Shown piece by piece: positions 42,325 to 50,864 of a stretch of 50,864 nt of DNA; the first letter of the stretch is position 1, and each line of letters opens with the position of its first letter. Source of the DNA: Bacteroidales bacterium (lineage in GTDB: Bacteria > Bacteroidota > Bacteroidia > Bacteroidales > UBA932); contig JAFUMO010000014.1 in the NCBI GenBank assembly GCA_017482565.1, positions 1-50,864 on the forward strand. The letters are read 5' to 3'. A model generated the notes under the pieces. That model saw only the letters and a program-made list of their open reading frames with translations. It was not told the origin of the DNA and searched no databases. A program made the position numbers and the translations under genes.

Positions 42325-44853
42325 ATGAAACTGTTTGGAAAAATAATTTTTTTGCTGGCTTTCCTTCTTCCTGCATTCCTTCATGCACAGGAAAAGGTAC
42401 AGGGGGGCAAGCCTGTTGTTGACTATCAGAACCCTAAGACATATACCCTCAAGGGGATAAAGGTGGAAGGTACCGGTTACCTCAATGCCGAGAGGATTAT
42501 AGGCCTTACCGGTCTTGATGCAGGTGACCAGGTGGAGATACCGGGTGATGTCATCACAGATATAATGAACAGGCTCTGGCTCCAGAGGAAGTTCTCGGAT
42601 GTGGGCTTCTACATTGATTCCCTCTCGCCACAGGGTGACAGCTGTCTCCTCGTCCTCAGGCTGCAGGAGCGTCCGAGGGTGTCGAGATGGATATTTGAGG
42701 GGGTGAAGAATTCTGAAAAGTCAGACCTTACCGAGAGGCTCAAGCTCAGGAGGGGAGGCGAGCTTTCGGATTATGTGGAGAAATCTTCAATAGACATCAT
42801 CAAGAACTATTTCAAGGAGAAGGGCTACTATCTTGTTGACGTATACATGACACAGGAGAACGATACTGTTGTAAAGGGTGCTGTGAAGGCAACGTTCCAC
42901 GTGAATAAGGGCAACAAGGTGAAAGTTGAAAAGATAAACTTCAACGGCAATATAGAGAATGTGAAGGAGTCCAAGCTTGCGGCTTCCATGAAGAAGACAA
43001 AGGACAGACGTCTCGCAAACTTCTTCAAGTCAAAGAAATTCAAGGAAAAGGAGTACAAGAATGACAAGAATGCCCTGATAGAGGTGTTCAACGAGGCCGG
43101 CTACAGGGATGCCAGGATTGTATCCGATTCAATAAGCTATACTCCGGAAGGGAAGATGGTCCTTGACATCAACATTGACCAGGGCAAGAGGTACTATTTC
43201 AGGGACATTACCTGGACAGGAAACTCAATCTACACTACAGACCAGCTTAATGGTGTCCTCATGATCAAGGAGGGTGACATCTATGATGTGGTTACAATGG
43301 AGAAGAGGCTCAACGGAGATCCAAAGCAGCAGCATATGGATGTGAGGAAGATGTATACGGATAACGGATACCTTTTCTTTAACGTAACCCCTGTTGAGCT
43401 CAATATAGACGGTGATTCCGTGGATGTGGAGATGCGTATCATGGAGGGCAAGCCTGCAACATTCAACAATATTGTCATCAACGGAAATACCATCACCAGC
43501 GAGAAGGTTGCAAGAAGGGCAATCTATACCCGTCCGGGCTATCTCTACAGCCAGACAGAGTTTGAGAGGTCAATGAGGGAGCTTGCCTCAATAGGCCACT
43601 TTGATCCTGAAAGGTTCCAGTCTGATGCCGGATACAGCATTGTCCCTAACATCAACAACAATACGGTAGACATTGCATACAATGTGGAGGAGAAGCCTAA
43701 CAGCCAGCTTGAGCTGTCGGGAGGATGGGGAGGCAACACTTTTGTGGGTACATTGGGTGTGAGCTTCAACAACTTCTCCTTGAGGAGGGTGTTTGAGAAG
43801 GGGGCCTGGAGGCCTGTACCGCTCGGAGACGGACAGACATTGTCCATCAGGTTCCAGACAAACGGTACATATTATACTGCCCTTTCAGCAAGCTTCATGG
43901 AGCCATGGCTTACAGGGAAGAAGCCTACTTCATTGAGCGCATCGGTATATTTCACACGCCAGACAAACTCGTACTATTATTATCTTACAAATGATGAGTA
44001 CATGGAGGTGTTTGGAGTGGCAGCCTCTTTGGGTACCCGTCTAAAGTGGCCGGATGATTACTTTGTGCTTTATCATGAGCTGAGCTGGCAGCAGTACAAG
44101 CTTAAGGACTGGAACTATAACTTCCTGTTTGCAAACGGAAAGTCAAATAACCTGAGCTACAAGGTGACTCTCAACAGGAACTCTACAGACCAGCCCATCT
44201 ATCCGAGAAGCGGTTCTGACATGATGTTCAGCCTGCAGCTTACACCTCCTTATTCGCTGTTCAAGTCTGACAAGACAGACTACAAGAACATGACAGACCA
44301 GGAAAGGTACAAATGGATAGAGTACCATAAATGGACTTTCAAGAGTACGCTGTATACAAAGCTTATTGGAGACCTTGTGCTGAAGACATCGGCGGATTTC
44401 GGTTACCTGGGTACTTACAACAGGGATCTGGGACACTCTCCGTTTGAGGGATACCAGCTTGGTGGAGACGGTATGAGCGGCTACAATACATATGGTTCGG
44501 ACATCATAGGCCTGAGGGGTTATCCAAACTACTCGCTCACGCCAATTGAGGGCAATGCGTATGCAGGAAGGGTATATGACAAGTTCACAGTTGAGCTGAG
44601 ATATCCGCTGGTGCTGCAGCCGCAGTCAACCATTTACGGACTTGTGTTCCTGGAGGGCGGTAACTGTTGGGCAGACATAAAAGACTTCAACCCATTTGAA
44701 ATAAAGAGATCTGTAGGAGCGGGCCTCAGGGTTATGCTGCCAATTGTAGGTATGTTGGGCATAGACTGGGGATGGGGATTCGACCCTGTTCCAAACGAAG
44801 GTTTGAAGAGGGGAGGAAGCCAGTTCCACTTCATGATAGGTCAGCAGTTCTAA
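42325..44853 (+). CDS. bamA: Outer membrane assembly factor BamA
   Basis: An 842-residue Omp85 protein that inserts barrel proteins into the outer membrane. After a signal peptide (cut near LHAQ) come about five POTRA repeats (residues 35-440), several ending in patterns such as YYLVDVYMTQ and YRDARIVSDSISY, and then the 16-strand barrel. The barrel includes SDIIGLRGYPNYSLTP, the VRGF/Y-type lid-loop motif as LRGY, and the C-terminus ends FHFMIGQQF with the terminal aromatic. ompH genes follow 20 bases later. Confidence 0.95.
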   Translation: MKLFGKIIFLLAFLLPAFLHAQEKVQGGKPVVDYQNPKTYTLKGIKVEGTGYLNAERIIGLTGLDAGDQVEIPGDVITDIMNRLWLQRKFSDVGFYIDSLSPQGDSCLLVLRLQERPRVSRWIFEGVKNSEKSDLTERLKLRRGGELSDYVEKSSIDIIKNYFKEKGYYLVDVYMTQENDTVVKGAVKATFHVNKGNKVKVEKINFNGNIENVKESKLAASMKKTKDRRLANFFKSKKFKEKEYKNDKNALIEVFNEAGYRDARIVSDSISYTPEGKMVLDINIDQGKRYYFRDITWTGNSIYTTDQLNGVLMIKEGDIYDVVTMEKRLNGDPKQQHMDVRKMYTDNGYLFFNVTPVELNIDGDSVDVEMRIMEGKPATFNNIVINGNTITSEKVARRAIYTRPGYLYSQTEFERSMRELASIGHFDPERFQSDAGYSIVPNINNNTVDIAYNVEEKPNSQLELSGGWGGNTFVGTLGVSFNNFSLRRVFEKGAWRPVPLGDGQTLSIRFQTNGTYYTALSASFMEPWLTGKKPTSLSASVYFTRQTNSYYYYLTNDEYMEVFGVAASLGTRLKWPDDYFVLYHELSWQQYKLKDWNYNFLFANGKSNNLSYKVTLNRNSTDQPIYPRSGSDMMFSLQLTPPYSLFKSDKTDYKNMTDQERYKWIEYHKWTFKSTLYTKLIGDLVLKTSADFGYLGTYNRDLGHSPFEGYQLGGDGMSGYNTYGSDIIGLRGYPNYSLTPIEGNAYAGRVYDKFTVELRYPLVLQPQSTIYGLVFLEGGNCWADIKDFNPFEIKRSVGAGLRVMLPIVGMLGIDWGWGFDPVPNEGLKRGGSQFHFMIGQQF

Positions 44854-44873
44854 CCTTTAAAAATGAATGGAGT

Positions 44874-45383
44874 ATGAAAAGAGGATTGATTTTTGCGGTG
44901 GCAATGTTGTTTGCAGCATTGCAGATGAACGCACAGAAGGTGGGTTACATCAATACTGAAGAGATTCTGAAGGCAGTTCCCGAGTACAGTGCTGCACAAA
45001 AGCAGCTTGAGTCTTTGGGAAGCCAGTATCAGGAGAAGATTGAAGGCGAGTATGCCAAGATTGAGGCCATGTATGTTAATTACCAGGCCCAGAAGGCAAA
45101 TCTCCCTGCACAGGCAAGGCAGCAGAGGGAGAATGAGATCATCAGCAGGGAAAAGACCGTAAAGGAGCTCCAGCAGACTTATTTCGGCCAGGACGGGCTT
45201 ATGCAGAAGAAATCGCAGGAACTTCTGGATCCTATAAAGGAGAAGGTGGATGCAGCTGTAGGGAAGGTGGCACAGGCCGGCGGTTATACCATTATACTTG
45301 ATGTTGCCTCAATGCAGGGAGTTGCCTATACGGATCCTGCTGCAGATTTGAGCGGTGCGGTGAAGAGGCTGTTGGGATATTGA
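44874..45383 (+). CDS. OmpH/Skp family periplasmic chaperone, copy 1
   Basis: A 169-residue periplasmic protein: signal peptide (cut near QMNAQ), a KVGYINTEEILKAVPEY strand-helix, a coiled-coil tentacle (about 45-120) and the closing AGGYTIILDVASMQGVAYTDP in outline. Skp-like chaperones hold unfolded outer-membrane proteins for the Bam complex, matching its place behind bamA. The ATG at 44874 was chosen over a frame start inside bamA at 44772. Confidence 0.92.
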   Translation: MKRGLIFAVAMLFAALQMNAQKVGYINTEEILKAVPEYSAAQKQLESLGSQYQEKIEGEYAKIEAMYVNYQAQKANLPAQARQQRENEIISREKTVKELQQTYFGQDGLMQKKSQELLDPIKEKVDAAVGKVAQAGGYTIILDVASMQGVAYTDPAADLSGAVKRLLGY

Positions 45384-45413
45384 TTTGGAAATAATAATAA
45401 CTGATATTAAAAT

Positions 45414-45971
45414 ATGAAGAACGTTACTAAATTTTTGGCACTTGTAATGGTGCTGTTCGCAACACAGTCATTCGCCCAGACAAAATTGGGCCATATAAAC
45501 ATGCAGGAGCTTGTAGCCCTTATGCCTGAAAGGGATTCGGCCGTTATAAAGCTGCAGAATTATGCCAAGGAGCTGGAGGAGACAATGCAGGGCATGCAGC
45601 AGGAGTTCAATACAAAGCTCCAGACATACCAGCAGAAGAACGCTACATGGACTGCAGCTATCCTTGAGGCAAAGACAAAAGAGCTTGAGGAGATGCAGCA
45701 GAGGCTCCAGATGTTTGACCAGAATGCACAGCAGGAGATGAGCCAGCTCCAGCAGTCTTTATTCGCACCTGTATTTGAGAAGGCAAACAAGGCTCTTGAG
45801 ACAATTGCAACTGCAGGCGGATATACATACGTGTTTGACCTTTCTACAGGTGCAATCCTGTTCAAGGGGGCAGCAAGCAATGACCTTCTTCCTGAGGTGA
45901 AGAAGGAGCTCGGCATTCCTGCAAGCAAGACAACCCCTACACAGATTTCTGCACCGCAGGCAGCTGAGTAA
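45414..45971 (+). CDS. OmpH/Skp family periplasmic chaperone, copy 2
   Basis: A 185-residue paralogue of the preceding gene: signal peptide (cut near SFAQ), KLGHINMQELVALMPERD, a long Gln/Met-rich coiled coil and AGGYTYVFDLSTGAILFK. It has a 20-residue Pro/Thr/Ala-rich tail (SKTTPTQISAPQAAE end) lacking in copy 1. It closes the uppS-bamA-ompH-ompH run before a terminator. Confidence 0.92.
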   Translation: MKNVTKFLALVMVLFATQSFAQTKLGHINMQELVALMPERDSAVIKLQNYAKELEETMQGMQQEFNTKLQTYQQKNATWTAAILEAKTKELEEMQQRLQMFDQNAQQEMSQLQQSLFAPVFEKANKALETIATAGGYTYVFDLSTGAILFKGAASNDLLPEVKKELGIPASKTTPTQISAPQAAE

Positions 45972-45995
45972 TTTTCAGGAACGGCAGAAAACGCT

Positions 45996-46027
45996 TGGGG
46001 GCCCCGAAAGGAGGCCCTCTTTTTTTA
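45996..46027 (+). terminator. Terminator after ompH copy 2
   Basis: A GC-rich hairpin, TGGGGGCC / GGCCCTC with a loop of CCGAAAGGA, precedes a seven-T run. The rest of the 46028-46153 gap holds only the korA promoter element. Confidence 0.75.
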
Positions 46028-46103
46028 TTGTTCCCGTTATGTACGGATACTGAGCGGCTTGAAAATATTTTCCGAAAAAGTTAAAATCGTAAAGAATATT
46101 CAT

Positions 46104-46111
46104 TACATTTG
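46104..46111 (+). promoter_or_regulatory. -7 element of korA
   Basis: TACATTTG, a full match, 42 bases upstream of the ATG at 46154. It overlaps an in-frame upstream start near 46109, which is therefore unlikely to be used. Confidence 0.6.
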
Positions 46112-46153
46112 TATAATCTTTTAAAATACGCTAACATTAAGGAACTATTCTTT

Positions 46154-47983
46154 ATGGAACACAAAATTATTGACACAAAGGAGGTCGTAATCCGTTTCAC
46201 CGGAGATTCAGGAGACGGAATGCAGCTAACCGGTACTTTGTTTGCAGATGCCTCTGCGCTATATGGAAATGAAATCTCAACATTTCCAGATTACCCGGCT
46301 GAGATCAGAGCACCGCAAGGTACAGTGGCTGGAGTATCGGGATTCCAGGTTCACATCGGACAGACAGAGGTAAAGACACCAGGAGATTTTTGTGACGTGC
46401 TTGTTGCAATGAACCCTGCAGCATTGAAGGCTAATGCAAAATGGGCTAAACCTGGCGCAAGCATTATCCTTGATGAGGATTCATTTGACGAGAAGGGCCT
46501 TGAGAAGGCAGGCTTCAAGACCAATGACCCTATTGAGGAGATGAACCTTAAAGATTATCATATTGTTTGGGCTCCTATCACAACACTTACAAAGGAATCA
46601 TTGAAAGACAGCGGCCTGGACAACAAGGCAATTGTACGAAGCAAGAACATGTTCACCTTGGGCATGTGCTACTTCATGTTCAACCGCCCATTGCACTTCA
46701 CCGAGGCTTACCTTGAGAAGAAGTTCGCAAAGAAACCGCAGCTCATAGAGACCAACAAGAAGGTCTTGAATGACGGTTACAACTACGCACACAATATCCA
46801 CGCAATTCCTAATACATACAGGATTGAGCCTGCTGCCCAGGAGCCGGGCATCTACAGGAACATCAACGGTAACCAGGCTACAGCTTGGGGACTTCTGGCA
46901 GCTTCTGAGAAATCAGGCCTTCCATTGTTCTGCGGTTCATACCCTATCACCCCTGCTACAGTTATCCTTGAGGAGCTTGCAATCCACAAGGCATTCGGTG
47001 CAAAGACCGTGCAGTGTGAGGATGAGATTGCCGGTATCTGTACTTCAGTAGGTGCAGCATACGCAGGTAACCTTGCAGTAACCACAACTTCAGGTCCCGG
47101 ACTTTCACTCAAGTCTGAGGCTATGGGTCTTGCAATGATTACCGAGCTTCCTCTCGTAATTGTGGATGTACAGAGAAGCGGCCCTTCTACAGGTATCCCT
47201 ACCAAAACTGAGCAGACAGACCTTGCACAGGCACTCTACGGAAGAAACGGTGAGTGTCCTATCATGGTGATGGCTGCAAGGACCCCTTCACATTGCTTTG
47301 AGTCTGCATTCTATGCGGCAAAATATGCATTGGAGCACATGATGCCTGTAATCCTCCTTACTGAGGGATTTATCGGTAACGGTTCAGAGCCTTGGAAAAT
47401 ACCTGATGTAAGCAAATATCCTGCAATCAACCCTCCTATCATCAACAAATGTGAGGGCAAGTTCAAACCATACGAAAGGGACCTTGAGCGTTGGGCAAGA
47501 CGTTGGGCTCATCCTGGCACACCAGGCCTTGAGCACAGGGTAGGAGGTTTGGAGAAAGCTGAGAACGGCTCGGTTTCTTCAGATCCTGAGAACCACGCAC
47601 TCATGGTTGCAAACAGGGCAGAGAAGGTTGCAAGGGTTGCAAACTATATTCCAGACCTTAAAGTTATGGGCAACCAGGAAGGTGATGTATTGATAGTTGG
47701 CTGGGGCGGTACCTACGGCCACCTCTACACTGCAACAAAACAGTTGCTTGATGAGGGCAAGAATGTAGGTTTCGCACACTTTGACTATATCAACCCGCTT
47801 CCTAAGAACACGACTGAGGTATTCAAGAAATTCAAGAAGATCATCGTTTGTGAGCTTAACAGCGGCCAGTTCGTAAACTACCTGAGAGGTATCCACCCTC
47901 AGTTTACATTCGGGCAGTTGAACAAGGTTCAGGGACAGCCATTCATCGTAAAAGAGATTGTTGATGCAGTCAATGCTCTATAA
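46154..47983 (+). CDS. korA: 2-oxoacid:ferredoxin oxidoreductase, alpha subunit (gamma-alpha fusion)
   Basis: A 609-residue subunit with the gamma domain first (about 10-190, beginning VVIRFTGDSGDGMQLTG) and the pyrimidine-binding alpha domain after it (about 215-600, with GSYPITPATVILEEL and the QCEDEIAGICTSVGAAYAG region in outline). This order is typical of 2-oxoglutarate:ferredoxin oxidoreductases, which in anaerobes run either oxidatively or as a reductive CoA-carboxylation step. Branched-chain oxoacid specificity cannot be excluded. korB follows after 26 bases. Confidence 0.9.
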   Translation: MEHKIIDTKEVVIRFTGDSGDGMQLTGTLFADASALYGNEISTFPDYPAEIRAPQGTVAGVSGFQVHIGQTEVKTPGDFCDVLVAMNPAALKANAKWAKPGASIILDEDSFDEKGLEKAGFKTNDPIEEMNLKDYHIVWAPITTLTKESLKDSGLDNKAIVRSKNMFTLGMCYFMFNRPLHFTEAYLEKKFAKKPQLIETNKKVLNDGYNYAHNIHAIPNTYRIEPAAQEPGIYRNINGNQATAWGLLAASEKSGLPLFCGSYPITPATVILEELAIHKAFGAKTVQCEDEIAGICTSVGAAYAGNLAVTTTSGPGLSLKSEAMGLAMITELPLVIVDVQRSGPSTGIPTKTEQTDLAQALYGRNGECPIMVMAARTPSHCFESAFYAAKYALEHMMPVILLTEGFIGNGSEPWKIPDVSKYPAINPPIINKCEGKFKPYERDLERWARRWAHPGTPGLEHRVGGLEKAENGSVSSDPENHALMVANRAEKVARVANYIPDLKVMGNQEGDVLIVGWGGTYGHLYTATKQLLDEGKNVGFAHFDYINPLPKNTTEVFKKFKKIIVCELNSGQFVNYLRGIHPQFTFGQLNKVQGQPFIVKEIVDAVNAL

Positions 47984-48009
47984 TTATTAATTTCAAAAGG
48001 AATATTGTC

Positions 48010-49029
48010 ATGAAATATACATCACAAGACTTTAAAAGTGATCAGGAAGTAAAATGGTGTCCGGGTTGTGGTGACCACGCAATTTTGGCATCAGTGCTTA
48101 AAGCAATGCCTGAGGTATGTGAGGAGCTCAACATCAACAAGGAGGATCTGGTATTTGTATCAGGTATCGGTTGTTCTTCACGTTTCCCTTATTATATGAA
48201 CACATACGGATTCCACTCAATCCACGGTAGGGCAACAGCAATCTCTACAGGTGTGAAGGTGGCAAATCCAAAGCTTTCTGTATGGCAGGCAACAGGAGAC
48301 GGTGACTCGCTTGCAATTGGCGGTAACCACTTTATCCATGCTATAAGGAGGAACATAGACCTTAACATAATCATGTTCAACAACAGGATTTATGGTCTTA
48401 CAAAAGGTCAGTATTCACCTACATCAAAGAAAGGTATTGTAACAAAGACTTCACCATACGGATCAATTGAGGAGCCTTTTACCCCGGGTAACCTGGTTCT
48501 TGGCGCAAGGGGTACTTTCTTTGCCCGCAGCCTTGATTCAGAACTCAAGCTAAACCAGGAGATTATGGTACAGGCAGCAAAGCACAAGGGAACTTCAATT
48601 ATGGAGATGCTTGTAAACTGCGTAATCTTCAATGACGGCACACACCAGGAGTTTGCTGAGAGGTCTGTAAGGGCAGACAGGACCATTGTCCTCAGGCACG
48701 GCGAGCCTATGATTTTTGGTGCAAACAGGGATAAGGGACTTGTGCTTGACGGTCTCCAGCTTAAGGTTGTAACCATTGGTGAAAATGGTGTAACTGAGAA
48801 GGATATCCTTGTACACGATGCCAAATCTGATGACAAGCTCCCTATCCACACCATGCTTGCAAATATGAAATATCCTGATTTTCCTGTTGCATTGGGCGTT
48901 ATCAGGGATGTTGAGGACAGCACATACGATGAGAATGTCCACAAGCAGGTTGCTGAGGTTAAGGAGAAGGCAAAGATCTCTACAATTGACCAGCTGTTGC
49001 ATTCAGGTGCAACCTGGGAGGTTAAATAA
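48010..49029 (+). CDS. korB: 2-oxoacid:ferredoxin oxidoreductase, beta subunit
   Basis: A 339-residue thiamine-diphosphate subunit. CPGCGDHAIL near residue 17, GIGCSSRFPYYMNTYGFHSIHGRA in outline near 52, and the TPP signature GDGDSLAIGGNH to MFNNRIYGLTKGQYSPTS are the Kor/For hallmarks. It pairs with korA. A ferredoxin-like subunit gene is not adjacent. Confidence 0.92.
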   Translation: MKYTSQDFKSDQEVKWCPGCGDHAILASVLKAMPEVCEELNINKEDLVFVSGIGCSSRFPYYMNTYGFHSIHGRATAISTGVKVANPKLSVWQATGDGDSLAIGGNHFIHAIRRNIDLNIIMFNNRIYGLTKGQYSPTSKKGIVTKTSPYGSIEEPFTPGNLVLGARGTFFARSLDSELKLNQEIMVQAAKHKGTSIMEMLVNCVIFNDGTHQEFAERSVRADRTIVLRHGEPMIFGANRDKGLVLDGLQLKVVTIGENGVTEKDILVHDAKSDDKLPIHTMLANMKYPDFPVALGVIRDVEDSTYDENVHKQVAEVKEKAKISTIDQLLHSGATWEVK

Positions 49030-49085
49030 CAAGACACTTAATTCATTTTTTATAAACTAAAACTACTTAAAATAAAACATTTATT

Positions 49086-50429
49086 ATGAAAGCAGCTGAA
49101 ATAATGGCTAAACTTCAGGCTAAATATAGCCATGAGCCAGAGTATCTACAGGCAGTTCACGAGGTGTTGGAGTCAATCGAGGAGGTTTACAACCAGCATC
49201 CTGAGTTTGAGAAGGCTAAGATTGTTGAGAGAATCGTAGAGCCTGACAGAATCTTCACATTCCGTGTTACTTGGGTTGACGATGCAGGTAATGTACAGAC
49301 CAACTTGGGTTACCGTGTTCAGTTCAACGCAGCTATTGGCCCATACAAGGGCGGTATCCGTTTCCACAAAGCTGTAACTCCTTCAATGCTCAAATTCTTG
49401 GGCTTTGAGCAGACTTTCAAAAACGCTCTTACAACTCTTCCTATGGGTGGTGGTAAAGGTGGTTCAGATTTCGATCCAGTTGGAAAATCTGACGCTGAGA
49501 TCATGCGTTTCTGCCAGGCATTCATGCTCGAGTTGTGGCACAACATCGGTCCTGACCAGGACGTTCCTGCAGGTGATGTAGGCGTAGGTGGCCGTGAGAT
49601 CGGTTATATGTTCGGTATGTACACCAAACTTGCAAGAGAGTACAATACAGGTGTGCTTACAGGTAAAGGTGCTTGCTGGGGTGGTTCAATCCTCCGTCCT
49701 GAGGCTACAGGTTTCGGTGCACTTTACTTCACTGAGCACGTTCTTGCTAAAGCTGGTAAAGACATTAAAGGCAAGACTGTTGCATTGTCAGGCTTCGGTA
49801 ACGTTGCTTGGGGTGCTGCAACCAAAGCTACTGAGCTGGGTGCAAAAGTTGTTGCCATCTCTGGTCCTGACGGCGTTTGCGAGATTCCAGACGGTATCAC
49901 CAAAGAGATGATTGATTACATGCTTGTTATGCGTTCTTCAAACCGCAACAAAGTTGAGGATATGGCTACCCAGTTCCCTGGCGCTGCAAAATTCACAGCT
50001 GGTAAGAAAGCTTGGAGCGTAAAATGTGATATCGCTCTTCCTTGCGCATTCCAGAATGAGTTGAACGGTGACGATGCAAAACAGCTTCTCGCTAACGGTA
50101 CATGGTGCTGCTGTGAGGTTTCTAACATGGGTTGTACTCCTGAGGCTATCAAGACTTTCCAGGATGCCAAGATTCTCTTCGCCCCTGGTAAGGCAGTTAA
50201 CGCAGGTGGTGTAGCTACTTCAGGTCTTGAGATGACCCAGAACGCTACCCATATCAGCTGGTCTGGTGCTGAGGTTGACGCTAAACTTCACTACATCATG
50301 CAGAGCATCCACGAGGCTTGCGTTAAATTCGGTCAGCTTCCTGATGGTAGAGTAGACTACGTGAAAGGTGCAAACATTGCAGGTTTCATGAAAGTTGCTC
50401 AGGCTATGTTGGAGCAGGGTATCATCTAA
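49086..50429 (+). CDS. gdhA: Glutamate dehydrogenase
   Basis: A 447-residue hexameric dehydrogenase that interconverts 2-oxoglutarate plus ammonia and glutamate. Motifs include GPYKGGIRFH near residue 92, the LPMGGGKGGSDFDP catalytic-lysine region near 122, PAGDVGVGGREIGYMFG near 165 and the dinucleotide fold SGFGNVAWGAATKA near 238. Length matches NADP-type bacterial enzymes (E. coli 447). Of its 12 arginine codons none is AGG, unlike most genes here, which suggests very high expression. The 56-base upstream gap is AT-rich with no TAnnTTTG match. Confidence 0.96.
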   Translation: MKAAEIMAKLQAKYSHEPEYLQAVHEVLESIEEVYNQHPEFEKAKIVERIVEPDRIFTFRVTWVDDAGNVQTNLGYRVQFNAAIGPYKGGIRFHKAVTPSMLKFLGFEQTFKNALTTLPMGGGKGGSDFDPVGKSDAEIMRFCQAFMLELWHNIGPDQDVPAGDVGVGGREIGYMFGMYTKLAREYNTGVLTGKGACWGGSILRPEATGFGALYFTEHVLAKAGKDIKGKTVALSGFGNVAWGAATKATELGAKVVAISGPDGVCEIPDGITKEMIDYMLVMRSSNRNKVEDMATQFPGAAKFTAGKKAWSVKCDIALPCAFQNELNGDDAKQLLANGTWCCCEVSNMGCTPEAIKTFQDAKILFAPGKAVNAGGVATSGLEMTQNATHISWSGAEVDAKLHYIMQSIHEACVKFGQLPDGRVDYVKGANIAGFMKVAQAMLEQGII

Positions 50430-50453
50430 TCCCACTCTTTCATAAGATACAAG

Positions 50454-50487
50454 AGGGTCCGTCAGCAGACGGACCCTTCTTTTTTTA
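50454..50487 (+). terminator. Terminator after gdhA
   Basis: A perfect 10-bp stem AGGGTCCGTC/GACGGACCCT around AGCA, followed by TCTTTTTTT. Confidence 0.92.
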
Positions 50488-50584
50488 TGCATATGGACAG
50501 CTTAAGTTTTCCCGGTTCCAACTATCTCTGCAGATACCTATGTAACAAATTGTAAGCAGAATATTTTGGGGTCAAAAACTGTTC

Positions 50585-50610
50585 AAATTAAATCTACGTT
50601 TAATTTAAAC
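50585..50610. promoter_or_regulatory. AT-rich palindromes before the SusC-like gene
   Basis: AAATTAAA (50585-50592) is inverted at 50599-50606, and GTTTAATTTAAAC (50598-50610) is itself a perfect palindrome. They lie 20-45 bases before the ATG. They may be an operator; AT-rich leaders give such matches by chance. Confidence 0.3.
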
Positions 50611-50629
50611 AACTAATAATTAAAAATTT

Positions 50630-50864
50630 ATGAGAAAACTTAAGCTAATTTTAGCAGTACTCTCATTGTTTGCTGTAAGTTTTGCAAATGCGCAGAACAT
50701 TACAGTAAAGGGTACTGTTACTGACCAGAGCGGAGAGCCTGTCATAGGTGTTTACGTTCTGCTGCAAGGTTCTTCTGCAGGCACATCAACAGATGTTGAC
50801 GGCCGCTATGAAATCAGTGCCCCAGCTAACGGGACATTGGAGTTTACCCTTGTAGGCATGAAAA
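50630..50864 (+). CDS. SusC/RagA-type TonB-dependent receptor, N-terminal part (cut by window end)
   Basis: Only the first 78 codons are in the window. A signal peptide (LKLILAVLSLFAVSFANAQ) is followed directly by ITVKGTVTDQSGEPVIGVYV, then GTSTDVDGRYEIS: the carboxypeptidase-regulatory-like domain that opens SusC/RagA outer-membrane receptors. A plug and barrel are expected downstream, usually with a SusD partner gene. The substrate cannot be inferred. No full TAnnTTTG element is seen in the 150 bases before it. Confidence 0.85.
   Translation, partial: MRKLKLILAVLSLFAVSFANAQNITVKGTVTDQSGEPVIGVYVLLQGSSAGTSTDVDGRYEISAPANGTLEFTLVGMK

Overview
The window is a chromosomal segment of a member of the Bacteroidota, almost certainly order Bacteroidales. 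Three things point there. At least fourteen gene starts are preceded by the TAnnTTTG -7 element of the Bacteroidota housekeeping sigma factor. Shine-Dalgarno sequences are scarce. The gene set is typical: BamA followed by two OmpH proteins, the bamD-rpoZ-coaBC-recN cluster, a BtuB-BtuG-BtuF cobalamin locus, NigD-like and DUF5683 proteins, and the start of a SusC-type TonB receptor. Arginine is mostly AGG in the bulk genes. I cannot place the genus from sequence alone. The content is largely core genome; I see no prophage, CRISPR array or classical defence island.

Layout. 1-1406: an ISL3/ISAon1-type insertion sequence whose left terminal repeat starts at the first base of the window. 1459-1566: a tRNA-Phe gene with terminator and promoter, minus strand. 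1649-4882: priA, converging on a lipid-kinase gene. 4970-10371: a run of same-strand genes: parA, parB, a DUF5683 protein, an MltD-like lytic transglycosylase and a serine-hydrolase lipoprotein. 10438-11742: a YeiH-type transporter. 11800-18409: the vitamin B12 locus, where a promoter and cobalamin riboswitch precede btuB-btuG-btuF (+), which converge on and overlap btuD-btuC (-). 18438-20811 (-): a 78-residue orphan, an EamA transporter, rubrerythrin and a PerR-like Fur protein. 20957-23838 (+): glutamate decarboxylase and glutamate/GABA antiporter. 23907-26666: a NigD-like lipoprotein gene divergent from an ECF sigma factor and a predicted two-membrane anti-sigma protein. 26691-35305 (+): a nucleoside-recognition-domain protein, trxB, bamD, rpoZ, coaBC, recN, nagB and aminopeptidase P. 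35312-40602 (-): a LysM/binding-protein fusion, purC, a glycosyltransferase, an OmpH-like lipoprotein and pdxJ. 40677-45971 (+): nadK, uppS, bamA and two ompH genes. 46154-50429 (+): korA, korB and gdhA. 50630-end: the first 78 codons of a SusC/RagA-type receptor.

How parts work together. The B12 locus is a full uptake route: surface capture (BtuG), outer-membrane import (BtuB), periplasmic delivery (BtuF) and ABC import (BtuCD). The riboswitch governs only the plus-strand half. Its kissing-loop pairing can be drawn explicitly, and the plus-strand terminator lies inside the btuD coding sequence. korAB and gdhA together link 2-oxoglutarate, ferredoxin and ammonia assimilation. uppS, bamA, bamD, the OmpH proteins, the MltD-like enzyme and the LysM protein are envelope-building functions.

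The most interesting region is 23.9-26.7 kb. A sigma factor and a predicted inner-to-outer-membrane anti-sigma protein with a 51-bp tandem-repeat linker face a NigD-like lipoprotein gene across two nearly identical promoters arranged as a mirror-image inverted repeat. This suggests one self-regulated envelope-signalling unit.
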